This document shows, in pieces, positions 1 to 8,576 of a stretch of DNA of 64,000 bases. The translations under genes and the position numbers were made by a program. Location of the stretch: positions 17,137 through 81,136 of the forward strand of contig NZ_JAVDPW010000019.1 in NCBI RefSeq assembly GCF_031453975.1, written 5' to 3'. Positions within the stretch are counted from its first letter, which is position 1. Every line of letters starts with the position of its first letter. The notes under the pieces were generated by a model that searched no databases, had not been told where the DNA came from, and was given only the letters and a program-made list of their open reading frames with translations. Source of the DNA: Inquilinus ginsengisoli_A. GTDB lineage: Bacteria; Pseudomonadota; Alphaproteobacteria; DSM-16000; Inquilinaceae.

Positions 1-439
1 GGACCTCGGCCTCAGCGACACCTATATCGGGCTGATCTGGGTGTACCAGCTGATCACCCTGCCGCTGATCCTGTGGATCGTGCGCGGCTATTTCGAGGAC
101 ATCAGCGAGGATATCGAGAACGCCTACCGGCTGGACGGCCATTCCTGGCTGCGCACCTTCCTGAAGATCGCGGTGCCGCTGGCCCGGCCCGGCATCGCCG
201 CCGCCGGCCTGCTGGCCTTCATCTTCGCCTGGAACAACTTCATCTTCGCGCTGATCCTGGGGTCGAGCTCGATCCAGCCGGTCACGGTCGGGGCGCTGGC
301 CTTCATCACCGCGTCGGGCATCAATTACGGCCAGATCGCCGCGGCGCTGGTGCTGTCGATCCTGCCGACCCTGGCCCTGGCGCTCTACGCCCAGCGCTAT
401 CTGGTCGAGGGCCTCAGCCTCGGCGCCGTGAAGGGGTGA
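1..439 (+). CDS. Carbohydrate ABC transporter permease, MalG type (5' truncated)
   Basis: Inner-membrane permease of a CUT1-type sugar/polyol importer. The reading frame enters from the left edge (first full codon at 2), so only about the last 145 residues are present. The EAA loop that docks on the ATPase is visible (ENAYRLDGHSWLRTFLKIAVPLARPG region, roughly 120-190 nt), followed by two hydrophobic segments and the family-typical GAVKG end. It is followed five bases later by the first of two ATPase genes, so it belongs to the same operon; the binding protein and partner permease must lie upstream of the window. The gene order resembles the rhizobial glycerol importer glpVPQST, which is an inference from context. 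Confidence 0.9.
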   Translation, partial: DLGLSDTYIGLIWVYQLITLPLILWIVRGYFEDISEDIENAYRLDGHSWLRTFLKIAVPLARPGIAAAGLLAFIFAWNNFIFALILGSSSIQPVTVGALAFITASGINYGQIAAALVLSILPTLALALYAQRYLVEGLSLGAVKG

Positions 440-444
440 CGGAT

Positions 445-1527
445 ATGGCGTTCCTGGACATCGCCGGCATCGCCAAGAGCTTCGGCAAGAGCCGTATCCT
501 CGACGGCCTCGACCTCTCGGTCGGGAAGGGCGAATTCACCGTCGTGTTCGGCCCGTCCGGCGCCGGCAAGACCGTGCTGCTGCGGCTGATTGCCGGCATC
601 CTGCAGCCGGAGGCGGGCGACATCCGCATCGGCGGCACCTCGATCCTGAGCCAGGGGCCGGAGGCGCGGGATGTCGGCATGGCGTTCCAGAACTTCGCGC
701 TGTACCCGCACATGCCGGCCTTCGAGAACATCGCCAGCCCGCTGCGGGCGCGGCGGACGACGGAGCCGGAGATCCGGCGCCGCGTCCACGAGGTTGCCGA
801 GCTGCTGCGCATCGACCATGTGCTGGACCATCTGCCCAAGCAGCTGTCGAACGGGCAGAAGCAGCGCACCGCCTTGGCCCGCAGCCTGGTGTGTTCGCCC
901 TCGGTCATCCTGCTCGACGACCCGCTGCGCAATGTCGACGCCAAGATCCGCTACGAGATGCGGCAGGAGTTGCCGCGCCTGCTGCGCGCGGTCGGCGCCA
1001 CCGTCCTCTACGTCACCCAGGACTACAAGGAGGCGATGGCGCTGGGCGACCGGGTCGGCGTGCTGCTGGACGGCCGCTTCCGCCAGATCGACACCCCCGC
1101 CGGCATCTATGGCGCGCCCGACGACACCCGCATCGCCCGGCTGTTCGGCGACCCGCCGATCAACCTGATCGAGACGGCGGCACGGGATGGCCGCATCACC
1201 ATCGCCGGCACCGCCTTCCCGGCCCCGGCCGCGGCACCCGCCGGAAAGCCCTATCTGGTCGGGCTGCGGCCGGAGGATGTCGAGGTCCGATTCGAACCGG
1301 CGGAGGATGCGGTGCCGGTCGACCTGGAGGCGGTGACGCCCCTGAACGTCCGCACCGTGATGCTGCTGCGCGCCGCCGACGGCACCGAGATCCTGGCCAG
1401 CCGGCCGGAGGACCAGGGCGACGACCCGGGCCGCGGCCGGCGCCGCGCCTGGGCCCGGCTGGATCTGGGCCGCGCCCTGTATTTCGACCGCGACACCGGC
1501 GCCCGCCTGCCGGCCGCGACGGCCTGA
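445..1527 (+). CDS. Sugar/polyol ABC transporter ATPase 1, degenerate catalytic site (GlpS-like)
   Basis: Cytoplasmic ATPase of about 360 residues with a MalK-like C-terminal regulatory domain. The P-loop is GPSGAGKT (residues 36-43) and the Q-loop Gln is present (Q82). Three conserved positions deviate: the signature reads LSNGQ (134-138), the Walker B end is LLDDP with Asp159 where the catalytic Glu belongs, and the switch His is Gln192 (VTQD). ATG at 445 follows the permease stop by five bases. The next gene encodes a second, more canonical ATPase, so the pair probably forms a heterodimer with one weak and one active site, as in GlpS/GlpT-type glycerol importers. Membership of the family is clear; the substrate is inferred from the downstream kinases and dehydrogenase. 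Confidence 0.9.
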   Translation: MAFLDIAGIAKSFGKSRILDGLDLSVGKGEFTVVFGPSGAGKTVLLRLIAGILQPEAGDIRIGGTSILSQGPEARDVGMAFQNFALYPHMPAFENIASPLRARRTTEPEIRRRVHEVAELLRIDHVLDHLPKQLSNGQKQRTALARSLVCSPSVILLDDPLRNVDAKIRYEMRQELPRLLRAVGATVLYVTQDYKEAMALGDRVGVLLDGRFRQIDTPAGIYGAPDDTRIARLFGDPPINLIETAARDGRITIAGTAFPAPAAAPAGKPYLVGLRPEDVEVRFEPAEDAVPVDLEAVTPLNVRTVMLLRAADGTEILASRPEDQGDDPGRGRRRAWARLDLGRALYFDRDTGARLPAATA

Positions 1528-1536
1528 GGAGCAGAG

Positions 1537-2685
1537 ATGGCCACCCTGACGCTCGACGCCGTCTCCAAGATCTACGGCCCCCGCCTGTCCCACCCGGTCC
1601 GTGCGGTCGACACCGTGTCGCTGGCGCTGCGCGACGGCGAGCTGGTCGGGCTGCTCGGCTCCTCCGGCTGCGGCAAGACCTCGACCCTGCGCATGATCGC
1701 GGGCTTCGAGAGCGTGTCGGAGGGCACCATCCGGATCGGCGACCGCATCATCAACACGCTGCGCCCGGCCGAACGCAACGTCGCCATGGCGTTCGAGGGT
1801 TATGCCCTGTACCCGCCGCTGACGGTGCGCGACAACATCGCCTTCAGCCTGCTGCGCGACCGCATCCCGAAGGCCGAGGTTCAGCAGCGGGTGGCCCATG
1901 TCGCGGCGCTGCTGGAGATCGGCGACATCCTGGACCGCTATCCCCAGGCGATCTCCGGCGGCCAGCAGCAGCGCGTCAGCCTGGCCCGCGCCCTGGTGCG
2001 GCGGGCCCAGCTGTCCCTGCTGGACGAGCCGATGTCCCAGCTGGAACCGCAGCTGCGCGCCGTGCTACGGGCGCGGATCAAGGACTATCTGATCGAGCAC
2101 AGGATGACGACCGTCTTCGTGACCCATGACCAGACCGAGGCGCTGGCGCTGGCCGACCGGATCGCGGTGATGGAGGGCGGGCGGCTGCAGCAATTCGCCT
2201 CGCCCACCGACCTGAAGCGGCGCCCGGCCAACTTCTTCGTCGCCTCCTTCATCGGCGAGCCGCCGATGAACCTGTTCCCGGCAAAAATGGTGCGGGAGAA
2301 TGGCGGCCTGGCCGTCGAGGTCCTGGGCGAGGACGGCACGCCGGGCTTCCGCCTGCCCTGGCCGCATGCCGGGCGCGACCTGGCCGAGGGCCGCACCGTC
2401 CATCTCGGCATCCGTGCCCATGAGATCCGGCTCGGTGCGCCACGGCCGGGCGAGACCGCGCTGGACGGCGTGGTCGTGGCCAACCAGTGGCTGGGCGACC
2501 AGAGCCACATCGCCCTGGCGGTGGCCGGGGTGCGGCTGACCATCGTCACCGACCGGGCGCTGGCCGCCCCTGTGGACACAAGACTGGCCTTGGCCCTGCC
2601 GGAGACCGCCCTGCACCTGTTCGACGGCGACAGCGGCCTGGCCATCGCCCATGGCGGCCGGCCGGCGGTGGCGGCAGCGGCATGA
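1537..2685 (+). CDS. Sugar/polyol ABC transporter ATPase 2 (GlpT-like)
   Basis: Second ATPase of the importer, 382 residues. Walker A is GSSGCGKT (41-48), signature ISGGQ (139-143), Walker B LSLLDEP with Glu164, and the switch His is present (H197, VTHDQTEA). The Q-loop position carries Glu87 (AFEGYALYP) in place of Gln and the D-loop reads SQLEP. These changes complement those in the preceding ATPase: this protein keeps the catalytic Glu and His that the neighbour lacks. A C-terminal TOBE-like region follows residue 240. The start is nine bases after the previous stop, and its own stop overlaps the next gene in an ATGA arrangement, so translation is coupled to the kinase. Confidence 0.9.
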   Translation: MATLTLDAVSKIYGPRLSHPVRAVDTVSLALRDGELVGLLGSSGCGKTSTLRMIAGFESVSEGTIRIGDRIINTLRPAERNVAMAFEGYALYPPLTVRDNIAFSLLRDRIPKAEVQQRVAHVAALLEIGDILDRYPQAISGGQQQRVSLARALVRRAQLSLLDEPMSQLEPQLRAVLRARIKDYLIEHRMTTVFVTHDQTEALALADRIAVMEGGRLQQFASPTDLKRRPANFFVASFIGEPPMNLFPAKMVRENGGLAVEVLGEDGTPGFRLPWPHAGRDLAEGRTVHLGIRAHEIRLGAPRPGETALDGVVVANQWLGDQSHIALAVAGVRLTIVTDRALAAPVDTRLALALPETALHLFDGDSGLAIAHGGRPAVAAAA

Positions 2686-4253
2686 GCGGTGCGATGACCA
2701 AGGACGTCCTGATCGGCCTCGATTCCGGGACCTCGGTGGTCAAGGCGGTGGCCTTCGACCTCGATGGCACCCAGATCGAGCATGTGATGCGGCCGAACGC
2801 GACCATCCCGGTCGACGGCAGCGGCCGCGAGCAGGAATTCGGCCGCACCTGGGACGACGCCGCAGCGGTGCTGCGCGAGATGGCGGCGAAGCTGGGCGCG
2901 CGCGGCCTGCGCGTCGCCGGCGTCGCCGTCACCGGCCAGGGCGACGGCACCTGGCTGATCGACCGCGACGGCGAGCCGATCGGCCGCGGCATGCTGTGGC
3001 ATGACGGACGGTCCGGCCCGATCGTGGCGGAGCTGCACCGCAACGGCACGGCCAAGGCGGTGCAGCGCATCACCGGCACCATGCTGAACATGTCGCACCA
3101 GACCGGCCAGCTGCTGTGGCTGAAGCGGCACCGGCCGGAGGCGCTGGCGCGCGCTGCCACCGCGTTCCATTGCAAGGACTGGCTGTATTTCCGCCTGACC
3201 GGCGAGCGGGCGACCGACATCGCCGAGGGCACCTTCACCTTCGGCGACTACCGCACCCGGCGCTACGACCCCGACGTGCTGGAGCTGTTCGGCCTGCAGG
3301 ACGAGGCCCGGCTGCTGCCGCCGATGGTGGATGGCGTGAAGGAGCATTCAGCCCTGACCCCTGCGGCCGCGGCGGCCACCGGCCTGCCCGCCGGTACGCC
3401 CGTGGTGTTGTGCCCGGTCGACCTGCTGTGCGCCGCGCTGGGCGCCGGGCTGTACGACCCCGAGGGCCGCGCCGGCTTCACCGTGCTGGGGTCGACCGGC
3501 GCGCATATGCGGCTGGTGTTCGGGGCCGACCGGGTGACGCTGGGCGAGGAGGTCGGCTACACCATGCCGTTCATCGTCCCCGGCAGCTATGTCTCCATGG
3601 TCTCGAACATGGCGGCGACGCTGAACATCGACTGGCTGTGCGGCGTGATCGAGGAGGTGGCCGAGGCCGCCGGGGCAACGCTGCCGTCGCGTTCGGCCCT
3701 GATCGGCCTGCTGGACGGCAAGGCCGCGGCGGCAGCGCCGGGGCGCCTGCTGTACCACCCCTTCATCGCCGAGGCGGGGGAGCGCGGGCCCTTCGTCGAC
3801 AGCGCCGCCCGCGCCGCGATCATCGGCCTGTCCGGCACCGCCGGGGTCGGCGACCTGATGCGGGCGATCTATGAGAGCCTGGGCTTCGCCACCCGCGACT
3901 GCTACGAGGCGATCGGCGGCACCCCGGCCGAGATCCGCATGGCCGGCGGCGCCGCCCGCAGCGCCACCTGCCGCGGCATCGTCGCCGCTGCCGCCGATGC
4001 GCCGATCCGCCTGGTGAAGCGCGAGGAGGTCGGAGCCGCAGGGGCTGCCATGGTGGCGGCGCTGTCCCTGGGCATCCTGCCCGACATCGACGCCGCCTGC
4101 GCCCGCTGGGTGTCGCCGCTGCTGGCCGAGGCCGAGCCGCCCGACCCGGCGCTGGTCGCGCGCTATGACCGCCTGTTCCCCCAGTACCGCGCCAGCTATC
4201 GCAGCCTGCGCCCGGTGTGGCATGCCCTGGAAGACCTGAGGACCGAAGGATGA
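2682..4253 (+). CDS. FGGY-family carbohydrate kinase, erythritol kinase-like
   Basis: Cytoplasmic sugar/polyol kinase, 523 residues, the usual FGGY length. The N-terminal phosphate loop is GLDSGTS (12-18); further family blocks include AVTGQGDGTWL, HCKDWLYFRLTGERATD, VLGSTGAHMRLV and the C-terminal AGGAARSATCRG ATP-site segment. The order and wording of these blocks resemble remembered EryA (erythritol kinase) of Brucella and rhizobia more than xylulokinase, so a tetritol or similar short polyol is the best guess. The ATG overlaps the ATPase stop by four bases. A GlpD/EryB-like dehydrogenase downstream fits oxidation of a polyol phosphate. EryC-type isomerases are not seen, so the canonical erythritol route is not complete here. 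L-xylulose or another ketose remains possible. Confidence 0.8.
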   Translation: MSGAMTKDVLIGLDSGTSVVKAVAFDLDGTQIEHVMRPNATIPVDGSGREQEFGRTWDDAAAVLREMAAKLGARGLRVAGVAVTGQGDGTWLIDRDGEPIGRGMLWHDGRSGPIVAELHRNGTAKAVQRITGTMLNMSHQTGQLLWLKRHRPEALARAATAFHCKDWLYFRLTGERATDIAEGTFTFGDYRTRRYDPDVLELFGLQDEARLLPPMVDGVKEHSALTPAAAAATGLPAGTPVVLCPVDLLCAALGAGLYDPEGRAGFTVLGSTGAHMRLVFGADRVTLGEEVGYTMPFIVPGSYVSMVSNMAATLNIDWLCGVIEEVAEAAGATLPSRSALIGLLDGKAAAAAPGRLLYHPFIAEAGERGPFVDSAARAAIIGLSGTAGVGDLMRAIYESLGFATRDCYEAIGGTPAEIRMAGGAARSATCRGIVAAAADAPIRLVKREEVGAAGAAMVAALSLGILPDIDAACARWVSPLLAEAEPPDPALVARYDRLFPQYRASYRSLRPVWHALEDLRTEG

Positions 4254-5290
4254 CCCGACGCCGCGTTGCCGTGATCGGCGACCGCTTCATGCTGCCCCGC
4301 CTGTTCGTGGAGGCGCTGGAGGCCATCCCGGCCGAGCTCGACATCCGGACGCTGGAGCAGCCCTGGCCGGACGAGCCCATGGTGCACGGCTATGCCGGCA
4401 CCGGCCTGGATGGGCTGAAGGAGTTCATGGGCGACCCGGACGAGATCGTCGGTTTCATCGGCGATGCCGAGATTCTGGTCACCCATCTGGCGCCGATCTC
4501 GGCCGGCATGCTGGACCAGTTGACGGACTTGAAGCTGGTCGGCGTCAGCCGCGGCGGGCCGGTCAACATCGACATGAAGGCGGCCAGGGCGCGCGGCGTG
4601 AAGGTGGTGAACGCCCCCGGCCGCAACGCCAGTGCGGTGGCCGAATTCACCATCGGCGCCATCCTGGCCGAGACCCGGATGATCACCCGCGGCCACACCG
4701 CCCTGTCGCAGGGCAACTGGCGCGGCGACCTGTACCGGGCCGACATCACCGGCCGCGAGCTGTCGGAGATGACGGTCGGCGTGATCGGCTACGGCCATGT
4801 CGGCACCAAGGTGGTGCGCCTCTTGAAGGCCTTCGGCTGCCGCATCCTGGTCACCGACCCCTATGTCCAGCTCGACCCCGCCGACAGCGCCGACGGCGTG
4901 CAGCAGGTGGCGCTGGAGACCCTGCTGGCCGAAAGCGACGTGGTCACGCTGCACCCCCGTGTCACCGCCGAGACCACCGGCATGATCGGCGCCGAGGCCT
5001 TCGCGGCAATGAAGGACGGCGCCATCTTCGTCAACACCGCCCGCGGCCCGCTGGTCGATTACGACGCCCTGTACGACGCCCTGGTCTCCGGCAAGCTGCG
5101 CGGCGCCATGCTGGAGACCTTCGCGGTCGAGCCGCCGCCGAAGGACTGGCCGCTCTTGAAGCTGCCCAACGTCACCCTGACCCCGCACATCGCCGGCGCC
5201 TCGGTGAAGACCGTCACCCATGCCGCCGGGCAGATCGCCGAGGATGTCAGGCGCTATCTCGCCGGCGAACCCCTGCTCCGCCTCTGCTGA
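4250..5290 (+). CDS. D-2-hydroxyacid dehydrogenase family protein
   Basis: NAD(P)-dependent oxidoreductase of 346 residues, cytoplasmic. The Rossmann motif GVIGYGHVG lies near the middle, the substrate Arg is in VNTARGPLVDYDAL and the catalytic His in TPHIAGAS, all as in the SerA/D-lactate dehydrogenase family. The start overlaps the kinase stop (ATGA), so it is co-translated. Its role in a polyol operon is not obvious: it could reduce or oxidise a 2-keto/2-hydroxy acid made from a sugar acid or from an aldolase product such as lactaldehyde or glycolaldehyde. The family is certain, the substrate unknown. Confidence 0.85.
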   Translation: MTRRRVAVIGDRFMLPRLFVEALEAIPAELDIRTLEQPWPDEPMVHGYAGTGLDGLKEFMGDPDEIVGFIGDAEILVTHLAPISAGMLDQLTDLKLVGVSRGGPVNIDMKAARARGVKVVNAPGRNASAVAEFTIGAILAETRMITRGHTALSQGNWRGDLYRADITGRELSEMTVGVIGYGHVGTKVVRLLKAFGCRILVTDPYVQLDPADSADGVQQVALETLLAESDVVTLHPRVTAETTGMIGAEAFAAMKDGAIFVNTARGPLVDYDALYDALVSGKLRGAMLETFAVEPPPKDWPLLKLPNVTLTPHIAGASVKTVTHAAGQIAEDVRRYLAGEPLLRLC

Positions 5291-5312
5291 CCTTTTTCCA
5301 GGAACCGCATCC

Positions 5313-5969
5313 ATGTCCAAAGAACTCAAGCTGCGCACCCAGATTGTCGAAGCCTGCCGGCAGATGAACGCCAACGGGCTGAACCAGGGCACCTCCGGCA
5401 ACATCAGCGCCCGCTGGGGCGACGGCATCCTGGTGACCCCGACCGGCGTGCCCTATGACGAGATGACGCCGGACGACATCATCGCCATGAAGCTGGACGG
5501 CAGCTGGAAGCATGGCGACCACCGCCCGTCCTCGGAATGGCGTTTCCACCTCGACATCCACCGCAGCAAGCCGGAGGTGAATGCCATCGTCCACTGCCAC
5601 CCGATGTATTCGACCATCCTGGCGATCCGCAATGTCGGGATCCCGGCGCTGCACTACATGATCGCGGCCGCCGGCGGCCCTTCCATCCCCTGCGCACCCT
5701 ATGCCACCTACGGCACGCCGGAGCTGTCGGAGCATGCGATCGCCGCGTTGAAGGACCGCACCGCCTGCCTGCTGGCCAATCACGGCATGATCGCCACCGG
5801 CTCGGCCCTGGGCAAGGCGATGTGGCTGGCGGTCGAGGTCGAGACCCTGGCCAAGCAGTATGTCTATGCCCTGATGCTGGGTGGCCCGGTGTGCCTGCCG
5901 GATGAGGAAATCGACCGGGTGATCGAGAAGTTTAGGGATTACGGCCCGCGCCCGAAGCAGGCGGCCTGA
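5313..5969 (+). CDS. Class II aldolase, L-fuculose-1-phosphate aldolase-like
   Basis: Zinc-dependent aldolase of 218 residues. It resembles E. coli FucA closely along its length (GLNQGTSGN, TPTGVPY, SSEWRFH, HYMIAAAGG, CAPYATYGT). The zinc ligands line up: Glu75, His94, His96 and His157, each two residues later than E. coli FucA Glu73/His92/His94/His155. Expected chemistry is reversible cleavage of a ketose 1-phosphate into dihydroxyacetone phosphate and an aldehyde. ATG at 5313 was chosen because the protein then begins where FucA does. It lies between a hydroxyacid dehydrogenase and a GlpD-like enzyme, so the ketose phosphate may come from the FGGY kinases of this operon. A role as 3-oxo-tetronate-4-phosphate decarboxylase (OtnC) is less likely from sequence. 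Confidence 0.85.
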   Translation: MSKELKLRTQIVEACRQMNANGLNQGTSGNISARWGDGILVTPTGVPYDEMTPDDIIAMKLDGSWKHGDHRPSSEWRFHLDIHRSKPEVNAIVHCHPMYSTILAIRNVGIPALHYMIAAAGGPSIPCAPYATYGTPELSEHAIAALKDRTACLLANHGMIATGSALGKAMWLAVEVETLAKQYVYALMLGGPVCLPDEEIDRVIEKFRDYGPRPKQAA

Positions 5970-5975
5970 GCGGCG

Positions 5976-7508
5976 ATGGCGTCTGGGGCGGAGCAGGAGA
6001 ACGGGGCCGTCGTCGACCTGCTGGTGGTCGGCGGCGGCGTCAACGGTGCCGGCATCGCCCGCGATGCGGTGGGGCGCGGCCTGTCGGTGCTGCTGTGCGA
6101 GAAGGGCGACCTGGCCGAAGGCACGTCGAGCCGCAGCGGCAAGCTGGTGCATGGCGGCTTGCGCTATCTCGAATATTACGAGTTCCGCCTGGTGCGCGAG
6201 GCGCTGATCGAGCGCGAGGTGCTGCTGGCCGCCGCGCCGCATATCATCTGGCCGATGCGCTTCGTGCTGCCGCATGACCGCGGCCTGCGTCCCGCCTGGC
6301 TGCTGCGGCTGGGGCTGTTCCTGTACGACCATCTCGGCGGCCGCAAGCGGCTGCCGCCCAGCCGCGGCCTGAACTTGCGCCGCGACCCGGAGGGGCGGCC
6401 GCTGCAGGACCGCTTCTCCAGGGGCTTCGAATATTCCGACTGCTGGGTCGACGATGCCCGGCTGGTGGTGCTGAACGCGCTGGGCGCGGCCGAGCGCGGC
6501 GCCCGGATCCTGACCCGCACCGAATGCGTGTCGCTGCGCCGGCAGGGCGGGCTGTGGCACGCCGTGCTGCGCGGGGCGGACGGCGCCGAACGGCGGGTCA
6601 CCGCCCGCGCCGTGGCCAACGCCGCCGGTCCCTGGGTCGACCGGGTGCTGACCGGCACGGCCGGGCTGACCTCCAGCAAGAAGATCCGGCTGGTGCGCGG
6701 CAGCCACATCGTGGTGCCGAAATTCTATGACGGGCCGCAGGCCTATCTCGTGCAGAACACCGACAAGCGGGTGATCTTCATCAACCCCTATGAAGGCGGG
6801 CACCTGCTGATCGGCACCACCGACATCCCGCAATCCGGCGACCCCGACCGGGTGGCGGTGGACCCGCAGGAGATCGCCTATCTCTGCGGCGTGGTGAACC
6901 GCGCGTTCCAGCGCCAGATCGGCCCCGCCGACGTGGTGCATGCCTTCGCCGGCGTGCGGCCGCTGTTCGACGACGATGCCGCCAACCCGTCGGCCGTCAC
7001 CCGCGACTATGTCTTCGATGTCGATGCCGAGGGCGGCGAGGCGCCGATCCTGTCGGTGTTCGGCGGCAAGATCACCACCTTCCGCAAGCTGGCCGAGCAC
7101 GCGCTGGACCGGCTGCGCCCATTCTTCCCGGCGATGGGCCCGGCCTGGACCGCGACGGCCGCCCTGCCCGGCGGCGACATGCCGGATTTCGACCGTTGGC
7201 TGGCCGGGTTCCGCCAGCGCCATCCGTGGCTGCCGGAGGATCTGGCGCTGCATTACGGCCGGCTGTACGGCACCCGGGCCGATGCATTGCTGGACGGGGC
7301 CGGCGCGGTCGCTGATCTCGGCCGGCATTTCGGCGGCACGCTGTATGAGCGCGAGGCCGTTTGGCTGCGGGCTCAGGAATGGGCTGAGGGGGCGGAGGAC
7401 ATCCTGTGGCGGCGCACCAAACACGGGCTGCATCTGTCGCCGGACGAGACCGCGGCGTTCACCGAGTGGCTGGAGGCAGCCCCGGCCGCCCGGGCGGTGG
7501 GGCAGTGA
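5976..7508 (+). CDS. FAD-dependent glycerol-3-phosphate dehydrogenase family (GlpD/EryB-like)
   Basis: Flavoprotein of 510 residues, probably peripheral on the inner membrane and passing electrons to quinone. The FAD motif VVGGGVNGAGIA begins at residue 17, followed by the family blocks GTSSRSGKLVHGGLRYLE and, in the C-terminal half, HAFAGVRPLFDDD and SVFGGKITTFRKLAEHAL. Length and motifs fit GlpD. Because the operon also carries an erythritol-kinase-like gene, it may instead act on a tetritol phosphate as EryB does; sequence alone does not separate the two. The ATG lies six bases after the aldolase stop. A glycerol kinase or facilitator gene is not visible in the window. Confidence 0.88.
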   Translation: MASGAEQENGAVVDLLVVGGGVNGAGIARDAVGRGLSVLLCEKGDLAEGTSSRSGKLVHGGLRYLEYYEFRLVREALIEREVLLAAAPHIIWPMRFVLPHDRGLRPAWLLRLGLFLYDHLGGRKRLPPSRGLNLRRDPEGRPLQDRFSRGFEYSDCWVDDARLVVLNALGAAERGARILTRTECVSLRRQGGLWHAVLRGADGAERRVTARAVANAAGPWVDRVLTGTAGLTSSKKIRLVRGSHIVVPKFYDGPQAYLVQNTDKRVIFINPYEGGHLLIGTTDIPQSGDPDRVAVDPQEIAYLCGVVNRAFQRQIGPADVVHAFAGVRPLFDDDAANPSAVTRDYVFDVDAEGGEAPILSVFGGKITTFRKLAEHALDRLRPFFPAMGPAWTATAALPGGDMPDFDRWLAGFRQRHPWLPEDLALHYGRLYGTRADALLDGAGAVADLGRHFGGTLYEREAVWLRAQEWAEGAEDILWRRTKHGLHLSPDETAAFTEWLEAAPAARAVGQ

Positions 7509-7542
7509 TCAGCCATTCCCCCCATCCAGCAGGCCCCCGCCC

Positions 7543-8574
7543 ATGACCCTCGACCCCGAATTCCGCGCGCTGCGGACCCTCTCCGCCAAACTCGGCCGCG
7601 ATCCGGACCGGGTGCAGGCCGCCGGCGGCAACACCTCGCTCAAGCGCGACGGGGTGATGTGGATTAAGGCCTCCGGCACCTGGCTGGCCGCGGCCGAGGA
7701 TGAGGACATCCTGGTGCCGGTGCGGCTGGACCCGCTGCTGCAGGCGATGCGCGACGGCGACCCCGGCGCCGAGACGGCGCGGGATTTCGTGCTGGCGGAA
7801 CACAACCCGCGCGGGCTGCGACCGTCGATCGAGACCACAGTGCATGCGGTGCTGCCCTTCGCCGTGGTGCTGCATGTCCATTGCGTGTCGACCATCGCCC
7901 TGGCCCTGCGCGCCGACGCCGAACTGCGGCTGGCCGAGCGGCTGGACGGCATCGACTGGGCCTTCGTGCCCTACTGCAAGCCGGGCCTGACCCTGTCGCA
8001 CGCCATCGCGGCGCAGCTGCGGCCCGGCACCAATGTCGTGGTGCTGGGCAATCACGGGCTGGTGGTGGCGGCGGACGACGTGGCCGCCGCCGGCGCGCTG
8101 CTGGACCGGGTCTGCGCCGCCCTCGCCCTACCCCGCCGCTCCGCGCCTCCGCCGCAGCTGGCGGCGCTGAGCAGCTTCATCCAGGGCACCGCCTACCGCC
8201 TGCCGCAGGACCCGGTCGCGCACGATGCCGCGACCGACCGGGACAGCCTGGCCCTGGCGACGGCCGGCGCCTTCTATCCCGACCATGTCATCTTCCTCGG
8301 CGCCGCCATCGCGGTCGCCGAGACGCCGGCCGCGCTGGCGGCGCTGGACCGGCGCGACCGCCCCCCGGCGATCGTGGCGGTGCCCGGCCGCGGCGTGCTG
8401 CTGCACCAGGGCGTGCTGCGCGGGGCGGATGAGATGGCGCGCTGCCTGGCCGATGTCGCCGGACGGGTGCCGGCGAATGCCCCCACCCTTCCCTTCTCCC
8501 CCGCCCAGGTCGATGAGTTGACCAACTGGGATGCGGAGAAGTATCGACAGTCGTTGAGCCGGCGGGAGACGTGA
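7543..8574 (+). CDS. Class II aldolase/adducin domain protein with C-terminal extension
   Basis: A 343-residue protein. The first ~210 residues are a class II aldolase/adducin fold: AAGGNTSLK near 26, IKASGTWLA, HVHCVSTIAL (paired His) and LGNHGLVVA (third His). The remaining ~130 residues resemble the linker seen after this domain in bifunctional RhaD-type aldolase/dehydrogenases, but the dehydrogenase domain is absent. I do not recognise a specific substrate. The operon therefore encodes two class II aldolases of different subtypes, suggesting two phosphorylated ketoses or an aldolase plus a decarboxylase/epimerase step. The start at 7543 gives the usual N-terminus; 34 bases separate it from the upstream stop. 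Confidence 0.75.
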   Translation: MTLDPEFRALRTLSAKLGRDPDRVQAAGGNTSLKRDGVMWIKASGTWLAAAEDEDILVPVRLDPLLQAMRDGDPGAETARDFVLAEHNPRGLRPSIETTVHAVLPFAVVLHVHCVSTIALALRADAELRLAERLDGIDWAFVPYCKPGLTLSHAIAAQLRPGTNVVVLGNHGLVVAADDVAAAGALLDRVCAALALPRRSAPPPQLAALSSFIQGTAYRLPQDPVAHDAATDRDSLALATAGAFYPDHVIFLGAAIAVAETPAALAALDRRDRPPAIVAVPGRGVLLHQGVLRGADEMARCLADVAGRVPANAPTLPFSPAQVDELTNWDAEKYRQSLSRRET

Positions 8575-8576
8575 CC

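Noticed and set aside
5313..5969. Assigning the class II aldolase as OtnC to complete the tetronate pathway
   Set aside because: The sequence follows L-fuculose-phosphate aldolase much more closely than OtnC, and the gene is 26 kb from the tetronate cluster.
5247..7433. A 728-codon open frame on the minus strand across the aldolase and GlpD-like genes
   Set aside because: No motif, ribosome site or family resemblance; the plus strand carries two well-recognised genes.
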